In this document: positions 8,516 through 15,684 of the stretch, piece after piece
Layout: every line of letters begins with the position of its first letter
Position numbering within the stretch: position 1 is the stretch's first letter
Origin: Suilimivivens sp964614185
GTDB lineage: Bacteria > Bacillota > Clostridia > Lachnospirales > Lachnospiraceae
DNA: 35,387 nt
Assembly: GCA_964614185.1 (NCBI GenBank)
Contig: CAZTKJ010000032.1
Location: forward strand, 1 to 35,387
Direction of reading: 5' to 3'
Program-made: the position numbers and the translations under genes
The notes under the pieces: model-generated
What the model was told of the DNA's origin: nothing
Database searches by the model: none
The model's input: only the letters and a program-made list of their open reading frames with translations

Positions 8516-8580
8516 ATTAGGGAACTTTTTTACAATTATTATACGCAAAAGTCCCCTAATTATCAATAGGGTCTCCTAAT
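8516..8580 (-). promoter_or_regulatory. Fic promoter with three ATTAGG repeats
   Basis: On the minus strand -35 TTGATA (8561-8566), a 17-bp spacer and -10 TATAAT (8538-8543). Three copies of a 10-mer surround it: ATTAGGAGAC (complement of 8571-8580, upstream of -35), ATTAGGGGAC (complement of 8551-8560, in the spacer) and the inverted ATTAGGGAAC on the plus strand at 8516-8525. The last two extend into 14-bp inverted arms (8516-8529 and 8547-8560, one mismatch) flanking the -10 element. This is a typical repressor-binding arrangement. Confidence 0.72.
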
Positions 8581-8627
8581 CTCAGCAAATACATATTTTT
8601 CTAAGATAACACCAAAGCAAAGTCTTA

Positions 8628-9095
8628 TTAATATTTCTTCAAAATCAGCACAAGGAATAACCCGGAACTCACAACTCCTATAGATCCAAAGACTATACTC
8701 AGAATCAATGTAACATTGCTTGACGGGTCATAGAAATATTCGGGATTTGACGGGTCTATCATAAGCTCTGTACTGTCACCAATATTGTACCTTGGAGGGT
8801 CGGAGCCTTCATTGCTTGTTACCGTATACTCCACACCATTATAATTATAACTGAACACAGGCGCATGATAGTAGGATGCAGTACCATAATGGACTGTAGT
8901 ATGCCTGCCTCTTCCATGTCTGCTTCTTCTATGGGTTATTTCCTCGTCAACAACAACTGCCGTTACCGTCTCTGTGCATTTTCCCTTTCTTATCATACGA
9001 TTACCAAACAGAAACCCTTCAATGAGTATTGTTATTGTGATGATAATCAGCAAAAGTATCTTGTAAGGCGATGGCTTTCCAGATGATGAATTCAT
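8628..9095 (-). CDS. DUF3592-family membrane protein
   Basis: A 155-residue protein with one hydrophobic segment at about 12-30, an extracytoplasmic domain and a second hydrophobic segment at about 128-150. The middle part (PVFSYNYNGVEYTVTS, then PRYNIGDSTELMIDPSNPEYF) matches the DUF3592 pattern: a small beta domain followed by a G-x-V-x-(I/V)-x-(Y/I)DPxNP signature. A loop between residues 50 and 72 is unusually rich in His and Arg (HRRSRHGRGRHTTVHYG), which could bind metal or anionic surfaces. Function of the family is unknown. It lies between the Fic promoter and the 215-bp element. Confidence 0.72.
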   Translation of the reverse strand: MNSSSGKPSPYKILLLIIITITILIEGFLFGNRMIRKGKCTETVTAVVVDEEITHRRSRHGRGRHTTVHYGTASYYHAPVFSYNYNGVEYTVTSNEGSDPPRYNIGDSTELMIDPSNPEYFYDPSSNVTLILSIVFGSIGVVSSGLFLVLILKKY

Positions 9096-9143
9096 AACTA
9101 TTTACACTCCTTTTCATATTAAACATATTTTAGGGTTTAAGTA

Positions 9144-9358
9144 TCAAAAGTCCTGCTCGGAATTGTTGCATGCCAGATTGCACAAAAGAATTTGTGCAAA
9201 CGACTTTTGCACGATGGAGCCAAAACTCAAAAATCGTGGAAGCCTTTGCTGAACACGATTTTCGTTTTAGGAGGTTTGGCGGAATGGTTCGTGCAACGGA
9301 GTGAGCACGAATTCTTTTGTGCAATCTGACAGCATCAACTTGAATACAGGACCTTTGA
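9144..9358 (-). mobile_element. MITE-like structured inverted-repeat element, copy 1
   Basis: A 215-bp non-coding element. Outer ends TCAAAAGTCCTG (9144-9155) and its near-complement (9347-9358) are each 18 bp from a 19-bp perfect inner inverted repeat, CAGATTGCACAAAAGAATT at 9174-9192 with its complement at 9310-9328. The interior (9191-9264) is identical over 74 bases to a second copy at 24884-24957 and folds into further hairpins, such as GTGCAAA/TTTGCAC and AAAATCGTG/CACGATTTT. No transposase is present. It sits directly after the stop of the barstar-reductase gene. No target-site duplication was identified. Short frames inside it look spurious. Confidence 0.82.
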
Positions 9359-9371
9359 CCCTGGTCATCTC

Positions 9372-10331
9372 TTACTTCCATGGACGTATCTTTCCTGTCC
9401 AGCCTTTCTCCTTCCAATATATTGCATCTGCCTCATTGAATCCCTTTTTCTGTGCAATCCGCATCAAATAGAAGAAGGCTTTCGTCTTGATTCCCGGTCT
9501 TATCTGCCCATAACCGGCTTTTATTTTTTCTGCTAAATCAGTGGTTTTTCCGTCAATTGCAGCTTTGATCTTTCCGCTGATTCTTTCATAAGATGTCTCA
9601 CGTACTGCCACGCCATATCGATAGATCCGCCCTACTCCCCAAAAGTACAGGCTGTCTGCCATATCTTTATTTGTGGATCTCATTCCGGCACCGGCAGCCG
9701 TGGAAATACATACTGCCTGCTTACGGAACATCTTTTCTTCCGGCCTGTGTACCATCCACCGATAACCATAATGGTCCAGCAGCGCTTTCATTGCTCCTGT
9801 TGCATGGTAAACATATACCGGACTGGCAAGAATAATAACATCCGCTTCATCCAAAGCTTCCGTAATTGGTTTCAGCCTCTCATAGTGAGGGCACAGATAC
9901 TCATTCTTCCCAAAACAGGTGGTACATCCCACACAGAAAAGGTCAAAATCCCTGGGAAGAAAAAATTCTTTTACTTCACTGCCAAGCTTTTCCGCAAGCT
10001 GTTTGGCAATATGATAGGTCGAACCCTTATGGTTTTGTCCATGAATGATGGTGACCTTCATTCTGCCCTTTCCTTCTGTCTCCTCAAAAGTAATGGTCAA
10101 CTCTTTGTTATCTTCCGCTGCCTTCTTTAAAACCTTCTCTACCTTCAAATAATATCCCTCAGCTTCACAGGGGTGTATAATAACCAGCTTTGTGTCAGCC
10201 AGCTCGCAAAGACATTCATAGAGAGCATCCAGGTTTTCTCCATAGTATTCCGGAAAATTCAGTTTTTTCCGGATATAAGCATGTGCTTCCTCTTTAACGT
10301 CCATACGCCGTGCATCTAATATGATCTTCAC
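9372..10331 (-). CDS. Barstar-like domain fused to NAD(P)H/FMN-dependent reductase
   Basis: A 319-residue protein in two parts. Residues 1-88 match barstar, the inhibitor of barnase: LNFPEYYGENLDALYECL aligns with the inhibitory helix without a gap, keeping Tyr29, Glu32, Asn33 and Asp35, with Tyr at 38 and Glu at 39 (Trp and Asp in the classic protein). From Met91 (MKVTIIHGQNHKGSTYHIA) it is a flavodoxin-fold reductase, with the FMN phosphate loop, a Cys cluster FCVGCTTCFGKNEYLCPHY and ASPVYVYHATGAMKALLDH. Such proteins bind FMN and NAD(P)H. The barnase-like gene ends 3 bp upstream. An internal GGAAAGG lies just before Met91 (10061), so the reductase might also be made alone. Confidence 0.87.
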   Translation of the reverse strand: MKIILDARRMDVKEEAHAYIRKKLNFPEYYGENLDALYECLCELADTKLVIIHPCEAEGYYLKVEKVLKKAAEDNKELTITFEETEGKGRMKVTIIHGQNHKGSTYHIAKQLAEKLGSEVKEFFLPRDFDLFCVGCTTCFGKNEYLCPHYERLKPITEALDEADVIILASPVYVYHATGAMKALLDHYGYRWMVHRPEEKMFRKQAVCISTAAGAGMRSTNKDMADSLYFWGVGRIYRYGVAVRETSYERISGKIKAAIDGKTTDLAEKIKAGYGQIRPGIKTKAFFYLMRIAQKKGFNEADAIYWKEKGWTGKIRPWK

Positions 10332-10334
10332 GCT

Positions 10335-10967
10335 CTATTCCTCCCCATATAAAAGCTCAAAGGTTTGATAATGATCCTCTGTATAATAAATTAATCCGTC
10401 ATTGGAATATACAATACGCTTTGCTCCCCGGTATCCACCGTTACTGTCAATATCACATTCATGGTAGTCCCTGCCTTCCTTTTCCGGTAGATTTCCTTCG
10501 AAATTTCCAAAATAGTCGCCTCCGATACTCTTACCCGGTGCCACCTCTCCCAGATTTCCTTCACTACTCACCCATCCAAGTGCCTTTGCCTCTTTCTTGG
10601 TAATGAAATTGTCCGGCAGATGCCCATAAAGAAATATGTACTGAGCGACCTCTTCCTTGGAAGTATAAGTGCCCTCCTCCAAAAGCTGCGTCTCCAAAGA
10701 AGCATCCGGTGTTTCCACTGCCTCCTGCATTTCCGGTGTTTCTATTGCCTCCAATATTTCCGGTGCTTCTGTTGCTTCCGGTATTTCCGGCGTTTCCGTT
10801 GCTTCCGGTATTTCTAATGTTTCTATACTTTCCTGGTCAGCTTCCGGAGCATCTGTATTCACAGCCTGTATCCCCAAAGGCGGCTGCCCGGATTCTTCTG
10901 CACATCCTGCAAGCAGACCTGCTGCCAGCCAGAATGCTCCCAGCAGATATCTCCATTTTCTTTTCAT
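10335..10967 (-). CDS. Barnase-family ribonuclease lipoprotein
   Basis: A 210-residue exported toxin candidate. The signal peptide ends in the lipobox LAGC with Cys22, so the protein should be lipid-anchored. Residues 52-87 are four 9-residue repeats such as EIPEATETP, a stiff acidic linker. The C-terminal 110 residues are clearly barnase-like: LPDNFITKKEAKALGWV, APGKSIGGDYFGN, RIVYSNDGLIYYTEDHYQTF. Catalytic counterparts are kept: Glu170 (barnase Glu73), Arg180 (Arg83), Arg184 (Arg87) and His199 (His102); the Lys27 equivalent is also kept, while Arg59 is replaced by Phe. Barnase cleaves RNA, preferentially after purines. The inhibitor domain is encoded 3 bp downstream. It lies 38 bp after a lipoprotein gene. 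Function is clear; target and cell location of action are inferred. Confidence 0.93.
   Translation of the reverse strand: MKRKWRYLLGAFWLAAGLLAGCAEESGQPPLGIQAVNTDAPEADQESIETLEIPEATETPEIPEATEAPEILEAIETPEMQEAVETPDASLETQLLEEGTYTSKEEVAQYIFLYGHLPDNFITKKEAKALGWVSSEGNLGEVAPGKSIGGDYFGNFEGNLPEKEGRDYHECDIDSNGGYRGAKRIVYSNDGLIYYTEDHYQTFELLYGEE
10707..10814. repeat. Four 27-bp in-frame repeats in the barnase linker
   Basis: Codons 52-87 of the barnase-like gene form four units of 9 codons encoding E-(I/M)-x-E-A-x-E-x-P. Units differ by several bases. The tract could vary in length between strains by slippage. Confidence 0.75.
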
Positions 10968-11005
10968 ATCCTTTAATCTCCTTTACTTTTCCAGTCCATA
11001 AAAAC

Positions 11006-11572
11006 TTATTTTCCTATACTTTCAAGTTGGTACTTCAAATCATTAGAAAATACTTCATCACCCGGAAAGCAGTCATTTTCAAACATATATACCAGGAAAG
11101 ACAGTTCCTCTCCGGTCCGCTCACAAACTATATATCTGCTGTTAGGGTTAAAGGCTACCCAGCCATCTTCCGTTATTGTAGTGCCACCTGCAAGTATCAC
11201 GTTTTCAGGTTTACCAGATAAATATTCATAATTTAACCGATAAATCTCCAATACCATGCCTTCAAAATCCTCATAAGTATAGCAGTGAGCCAAAGACTCG
11301 ATCCGCCAATCGGTAAAACAATAATCTTCAAAGCTTGCACTCTCAATTGCATACCATTCGGCAACATGTTCTTCTGCTTTTTTCAATACAATGTCAGGAA
11401 CATCAATATTGTCTTCTCTGCTTTCCTCTAAAAGCTCCTCATTATCCGATTCATCTATAGAGCAGCCCGTCAACATACCCAGGCTTACAGCCAAAACAAC
11501 TACACTGGTTAATATGTAAAGTCCTCTTCTCTTTTTTATTTCAAGTAACATGCTTTTAAAACGCTTTTTCAT
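11006..11572 (-). CDS. Lipoprotein of unknown function
   Basis: A 188-residue protein starting at MKKRFKSML, chosen because GGAGG lies 10 nt before the ATG at 11572; the open frame extends further but without a ribosome site. A long basic N-terminus is followed by a hydrophobic segment and lipobox LTGC (Cys37), so it is probably anchored outside the membrane. The mature part begins with acidic residues (DESDNEELLEESRED) and contains a mixed alpha/beta domain with a VILAGGTTITEDGWVAFNPNS stretch. I do not recognise it. The N-terminal segment resembles the last membrane helix seen in some BlaR1-like proteins, which is a weak hint. It is 38 bp upstream of the barnase-like gene on the same strand, so it may belong to that toxin cluster. 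Confidence 0.72.
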   Translation of the reverse strand: MKKRFKSMLLEIKKRRGLYILTSVVVLAVSLGMLTGCSIDESDNEELLEESREDNIDVPDIVLKKAEEHVAEWYAIESASFEDYCFTDWRIESLAHCYTYEDFEGMVLEIYRLNYEYLSGKPENVILAGGTTITEDGWVAFNPNSRYIVCERTGEELSFLVYMFENDCFPGDEVFSNDLKYQLESIGK

Positions 11573-11656
11573 AATCGACTTTCCTCCGTAAAATTGTGCA
11601 GATAAAAGGATTCTGCCTACAGACAACAACCTTGCAAAAATGTCTGTCATTACAAA

Positions 11657-11690
11657 TCCCCCACAGAAATAACCTGTGGGGGAATCTTTT
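11657..11690. terminator. Hairpin with T-run between two minus-strand genes
   Basis: TCCCCCACAG (11657-11666) pairs with CTGTGGGGGA (11674-11683) across a 7-nt loop. The T-run (TCTTTT) is on the plus strand; on the minus strand only TTTG follows. It follows the stop of the His/Cys-rich gene and may still end its transcript or act as an attenuator. Confidence 0.6.
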
Positions 11691-11980
11691 TAATGACAGT
11701 GATGCCGCTTTCCGCCATGGCCGTGTCTGGAAACGGTTTTGCCGGAAACTGTCTCGCAGGAATGGTCACAATAACCACTTGCATGCTCATAGCCACAATA
11801 ATCCTGGCCATCATGAGTATGTCTGCCTTTCTCTTCACATCCCTCTACTGTACAAACCGGACAGCTGGTATCTGTGGTTTGTACCTGTCTATGATGCCCA
11901 TGAGCAGACACAGGCATTACAAAAAGGACAGATATCAGAGACGCAGTTGCTGCTGCCGTAAGCAGCTTTTTAATCCACAT
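11690..11980 (-). CDS. Small exported His/Cys-rich protein
   Basis: A 96-residue protein starting at MWIKKLLTAAATAS; AGGAGG lies 10 nt before this ATG at 11980, so longer forms are unlikely. A signal peptide ends at about residue 26 (MPVSA, then HGHHRQ). The mature part of about 70 residues is full of His and Cys: CPVCTVEGCEEKGRHTHDG, YCGYEHASGYCDHSC, and the tail HGHGGKRHHCH. This looks like a metal-binding (zinc or copper) secreted peptide, but the family function is not known to me. The repeated Cx2C, GC and CGY/YCD pattern suggests a knuckle fold rather than random composition. It is upstream of the lipoprotein/barnase cluster but separated by a hairpin. Confidence 0.75.
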   Translation of the reverse strand: MWIKKLLTAAATASLISVLFVMPVSAHGHHRQVQTTDTSCPVCTVEGCEEKGRHTHDGQDYCGYEHASGYCDHSCETVSGKTVSRHGHGGKRHHCH

Positions 11981-12118
11981 GTTGAAAGAGCCTCCTTTCT
12001 TTGATGCAGATGTCTCTATAACCGAGAAACACATCTGAAAACTCTGTTATGAATCCTAGTATAACACTATCACATATTTCCTTCAAGGAATATTAAATAT
12101 TAACTCTATCTGTTTTTA

Positions 12119-12469
12119 TCACAACAACTTCTCTTCCCATTCTTTTTCTTTAAAACCTGCCAGTACAAAGTCTTCTCCCACAACTAATGGCCTTTTAACC
12201 AGCATTCCATTGCCGGCAAGCAACTGCAGCTGCTCTTTTTCTGACATATCTGCCAGTTTATCCTTTAAACCCATGTCCTTGTATAGCAGACCGCTTGTAT
12301 TGAAAAACTTCTTCAATGGAAGATTGCTTTTAACATGCCATGCTTCTAACTCCTTATAAGTAGGGTTTTTCTCTGCAATGGGACGCTCCTCATATTCTAC
12401 ATTATGTTCCTTTAGCCATTTCAACGCCTTCTGACAGGTACTGCATTTTTTATAAACCAGTACTAACAT
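12119..12469 (-). CDS. ArsC/Spx-family thioredoxin-fold protein
   Basis: A 116-residue protein with the start at 12469, preceded by GGAGG. It has the ArsC/Spx layout: first strand MLVLVYKKCSTCQKALKWL with a CxxC redox pair (Cys9, Cys12), then EERPIAEKNPTYKELE, a helical middle, and KRPLVVGEDFVLAGFKEKEW near the end, where the Arg-Pro is the family signature. Members are either arsenate-reductase-like enzymes or RNA-polymerase-binding redox regulators (Spx, MgsR). The length is close to YffB/YusI-type proteins. No ars genes are nearby, so arsenate reduction is not favoured. The gene is alone on its strand with gaps on both sides. Confidence 0.86.
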   Translation of the reverse strand: MLVLVYKKCSTCQKALKWLKEHNVEYEERPIAEKNPTYKELEAWHVKSNLPLKKFFNTSGLLYKDMGLKDKLADMSEKEQLQLLAGNGMLVKRPLVVGEDFVLAGFKEKEWEEKLL

Positions 12470-12552
12470 ATGATTTCCTCCTTTTATTCTTTGCACCATA
12501 TTTTTTTATTTATTCATATCTGCCCATTATTTTTGATTCCTCAGACCGGTTA

Positions 12553-14988
12553 TCAAACTCCATAAATCCCGGCAACAATCCTGTCAATTTCCTCAATAAA
12601 TTGAGAAATATCCCGGGCTCCATGACCGGTCTTACATGCTCTGGCTATGGCTAAATGATCCTTATTACTTTTATCAAATTCCGGAATATTAAGTTTATTT
12701 AAAACATGAGCTGATATACTTGTAGGATTCATATAGCTCTTTACACAGTCTGCTATCAGTGTTGAACTCAATATTCCACACAAATAGTATGCTTCCTCTT
12801 CATTATCTGTACTGATGTACATGATCTTCTCGTTAGGCAAAAGCATCTTGTTCCCCAGATATTCATCCTCAACGCATCCGATCACTGCACAGATAAATTC
12901 CGATGCAATATATTTCCAGATGACCTTATAATTGGAAAATGTATAATCTCCAATCCTCAGTATGGCATGAAATTCCTGATTTTGAATTTCTTTTTCCCAG
13001 CCTGCAAAGCCTTTGCGCCCATCCAAATCATCTTTAAATTGAAGTAAGTAATGATATGTTTCCGGCACTTCAGTTTTTAACATTTCCTGTGAGACCGGCC
13101 ACATTTTGGTTTCTTTGGTATGAGGGCAAAGCAAATATGTATCATAGGTAACGCTCCATTTTTTTACATTACTTCCCTTTAGCATTGGAAATACATATTT
13201 ACTTTCAATTTCAGTTCTTACTTTCCTGGTCTTACGCTTTGCCCGTTCCACTATATTCGTTATCCGAATCTTATCCCCACTCTTTCCTGTCAAATTCATC
13301 CAGTACACTGCATTAGCACCACCGGTAAATACACCGGTTCTTGCCCTATAGGTATTGGTTCCTAATACCCTGGTCATGGTCTTTAATTCATTTTCGGAAG
13401 CAGTCAGCCAAATGGAAGTTATATCTCCTTCTACAGCAGGCATAGCCATTTGATCAATAATGGCCATCTGACTTTTTACTTCTCCAAGTTCCGAATAAGC
13501 ATGAAATGACAGTTTTTTCAAATCTTCTCTTTTTTCCCAAAGAGCATAATAAACCGGATACTCTGTTTCCTCTCCTTTTTTGATATATAAAAGCGATGTG
13601 CTGTTTGCAGCATTCTCAAAAGCTCGTATTTTTGACAAATCGTCAACTCTTAATACTTTTATGCCACATTCATCTTTCAATCTAAAACGCCTGAATCCCA
13701 CTCCGTTTTGTGATGATTTAAATACGCCTTGTCGCATAACAAAAGCCAATATCCCATTATCCTTAAGGAGCTTATCAATGACTATATAAGTTATTAAAAC
13801 AGAGATATCTTCCTTAGAGAAACTTAAGTCCCGCCCTTTTGCGGAAAAAAGCTGATAATCAAGCCATAACTGCTGCGAACTTGTCCTATATTTTTCAGGC
13901 ATATATTCCCAATTGACCCACGGGGGATTACCGATTATTATATCTGCCTTCTTTTGTAAAAGCATCTTTTTTCTGTCAAGGTTCCTATATTTATCTATTT
14001 CGCTTTCAGGATTTTCACATGTCAGAAAATCTAGAATCTCTTCACTTTCTGCCACCTCATCAAGCTTTACAATATCAGCATTGTAAATAGGAATTTCAAT
14101 TTCTGTTTTACCATCCACCAAATCTATTACGGCAAGCAGATAATTTGTCTTTGCAGTTAAGACAGCTAATGGATTAATATCTGCTCCACTTACACCTGAA
14201 AGAATATCTGTAAGAGTACATCCTGCTTTCCTTTTTTCAATGATTGCTTTAAATACAAAGGTTCCTGAACCGCATGTTGGATCCATAAACCGTTTGTTTT
14301 CCGGTTGTGCTTCAAACTCAATTGCTGTTTTTATTGTTTCCTCCGCCAGCCAGTCCGGAGTATAATACTCTCCTAAAGCATGTCTTAGCTCTTTGGGAAT
14401 CACTGCTTCATACATCTGCTTAATATAATCATAGTTATTATTCTTTGCAAATTCCTTTAAAGGCATGACACATTTGAAATGCTCCATGGCCATCATAATA
14501 TCATCAAGTATCTGTTCAAAACCATTTTCCAGTTCAAAAACCGGCCAGCAGTACCAATCCGGGTAACAATAATTCTTAATCCCCTTAGAAACAGCAAAAT
14601 CACCAAGCAGAATACTTGCATAATCCCTTTTTTCCAAATCATCTTCCGCTAAAATTTCCCCCATCATGCATTTAATAAGGATGTTGAAATATGTCTGAAT
14701 CGCATAAAACAGCAATTGAACCTGCCCGGGCAATGTTCCTGCCCCTGCTTCGATTCCATAACGGGCTAATAGTTCCATATGATTTAATTTGTTATTGTTT
14801 GACAAATTTGCCTCTACATCCCCATAAATATATTTGAAATCTTCCTTCCAGCCATTGATGATTCCTTGTGTTTTTTTAGTCGGATTATTAAGAATATTGT
14901 AGATATTCGCTATTATATGATCAGATTCCCGTTTCAGATTTGATTGAGAATTATTTAAATCTACACATAGTCTATATATATTAATCAT
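12553..14988 (-). CDS. N6-adenine DNA methyltransferase (orphan, type IIG/ISP-like)
   Basis: An 811-residue protein from the ATG at 14988; the longer frame runs back through the upstream gene and is not used. The N-terminal 200 residues are helical. Then GEYYTPDWLAEETI leads into motif I DPTCGSGTFVFKAI (Asp236) and motif IV NPPWVNWEY (Asn354-Trp357), the signature of gamma-class adenine methyltransferases. The C-terminal 350 residues contain a target-recognition region, with FTGGANAVYW, PMLKGSNVKKW and a final coiled segment. I see no helicase motifs and no clear PD-(D/E)xK nuclease. No specificity or restriction gene is adjacent. Its start overlaps the phosphopantetheinyl transferase stop by 8 nt, so it is translationally coupled. 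It may be an orphan methylase or a type IIG enzyme with a nuclease I cannot see. Confidence 0.87.
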   Translation of the reverse strand: MINIYRLCVDLNNSQSNLKRESDHIIANIYNILNNPTKKTQGIINGWKEDFKYIYGDVEANLSNNNKLNHMELLARYGIEAGAGTLPGQVQLLFYAIQTYFNILIKCMMGEILAEDDLEKRDYASILLGDFAVSKGIKNYCYPDWYCWPVFELENGFEQILDDIMMAMEHFKCVMPLKEFAKNNNYDYIKQMYEAVIPKELRHALGEYYTPDWLAEETIKTAIEFEAQPENKRFMDPTCGSGTFVFKAIIEKRKAGCTLTDILSGVSGADINPLAVLTAKTNYLLAVIDLVDGKTEIEIPIYNADIVKLDEVAESEEILDFLTCENPESEIDKYRNLDRKKMLLQKKADIIIGNPPWVNWEYMPEKYRTSSQQLWLDYQLFSAKGRDLSFSKEDISVLITYIVIDKLLKDNGILAFVMRQGVFKSSQNGVGFRRFRLKDECGIKVLRVDDLSKIRAFENAANSTSLLYIKKGEETEYPVYYALWEKREDLKKLSFHAYSELGEVKSQMAIIDQMAMPAVEGDITSIWLTASENELKTMTRVLGTNTYRARTGVFTGGANAVYWMNLTGKSGDKIRITNIVERAKRKTRKVRTEIESKYVFPMLKGSNVKKWSVTYDTYLLCPHTKETKMWPVSQEMLKTEVPETYHYLLQFKDDLDGRKGFAGWEKEIQNQEFHAILRIGDYTFSNYKVIWKYIASEFICAVIGCVEDEYLGNKMLLPNEKIMYISTDNEEEAYYLCGILSSTLIADCVKSYMNPTSISAHVLNKLNIPEFDKSNKDHLAIARACKTGHGARDISQFIEEIDRIVAGIYGV

Positions 14989-15676
14989 TGTCACGTTTAC
15001 CCAAAAAGAGTTCCGTAATATCTTTAAAGCAGATTGGCTGCTCCGGATTCTGCAGGCATACACTGAAGCTATATTCCGGAATATCTCTTTTTTCATAAAA
15101 AAAGGCTGCCGGAGTGTCCATTCCCTTTTCAAATACAGCCCTCCGGTTCCAGTCAATTTCAAAGGAATCAAGGCCCTTTTTCATTCCTTCTCCTGTAAGC
15201 TTGATGTAGCTTTCCTTAATACTCCACATCCGGAAAAACAATTCTTTTCGCTCCCCATCGCTGCATCCGGCCAACATATGGTTATCTTGCTCCGTAAAAA
15301 AACGAAGAGCCAGTTTCTCTTTAACTACCGTCTGTTTTTGTATATCCACTCCTATGGGTTCCCCGCCTACTCCACAGCAGACATACTCACCTGAATGAGA
15401 CAGATTAAAATACGTATCCGGATATTCCTTTAAAAAAGGTTTGCCGCCTTCTTCATATTCTATCAAAAAAGCATCTTCCATATCAGGAGCAAGGCAAAGC
15501 TCCCTGCAAAGGGCATAGTGCAGAACACTGCCTGCCGCAAGGCTTCTTGCCTGTTCCTCTCTTCCTTTTTGTTTCAATATTTTTTCTTTCCGCCCGCTTT
15601 CCACTTTATTCAGCTGATACTGAAAGATATCTTCCTGCAAGAAAGGGACATATTGGGCATAATATACTGTAATCAT
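14981..15676 (-). CDS. 4'-phosphopantetheinyl transferase, Sfp type
   Basis: About 231 residues. Sfp-type enzymes move phosphopantetheine from CoA to acyl or peptidyl carrier proteins. Key motifs are present: YFNLSHSGEYVCCGV, PIGVDIQ with the Mg-binding Asp, and FFRMWSIKESYIKLTGEGM (the WxxKES...K motif). The length matches Sfp (224). The ATG at 15676 is taken because AAGG precedes it by 6 nt; the ATG at 15682 is the alternative. It starts just after the hisS stop and overlaps the methyltransferase gene, so the three may be cotranscribed. No carrier protein or synthase gene lies in the window. Confidence 0.93.
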   Translation of the reverse strand: MITVYYAQYVPFLQEDIFQYQLNKVESGRKEKILKQKGREEQARSLAAGSVLHYALCRELCLAPDMEDAFLIEYEEGGKPFLKEYPDTYFNLSHSGEYVCCGVGGEPIGVDIQKQTVVKEKLALRFFTEQDNHMLAGCSDGERKELFFRMWSIKESYIKLTGEGMKKGLDSFEIDWNRRAVFEKGMDTPAAFFYEKRDIPEYSFSVCLQNPEQPICFKDITELFLGKRDND

Positions 15677-15684
15677 ATCCATCC

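Noticed and set aside
9250..9310. tRNA-like fold suggested by GGTTCG-type sequence in the element
   Set aside because: No acceptor stem or anticodon arm of the right size could be drawn.
9130..9417. Short frames inside the two copies of the 215-bp element
   Set aside because: They arise from the repeated structured sequence, lack ribosome sites, and differ between copies by frameshifts in the arms.
12119..12469. Arsenate resistance operon
   Set aside because: The ArsC/Spx-like protein stands alone; there is no arsR, arsB or acr3 gene nearby.
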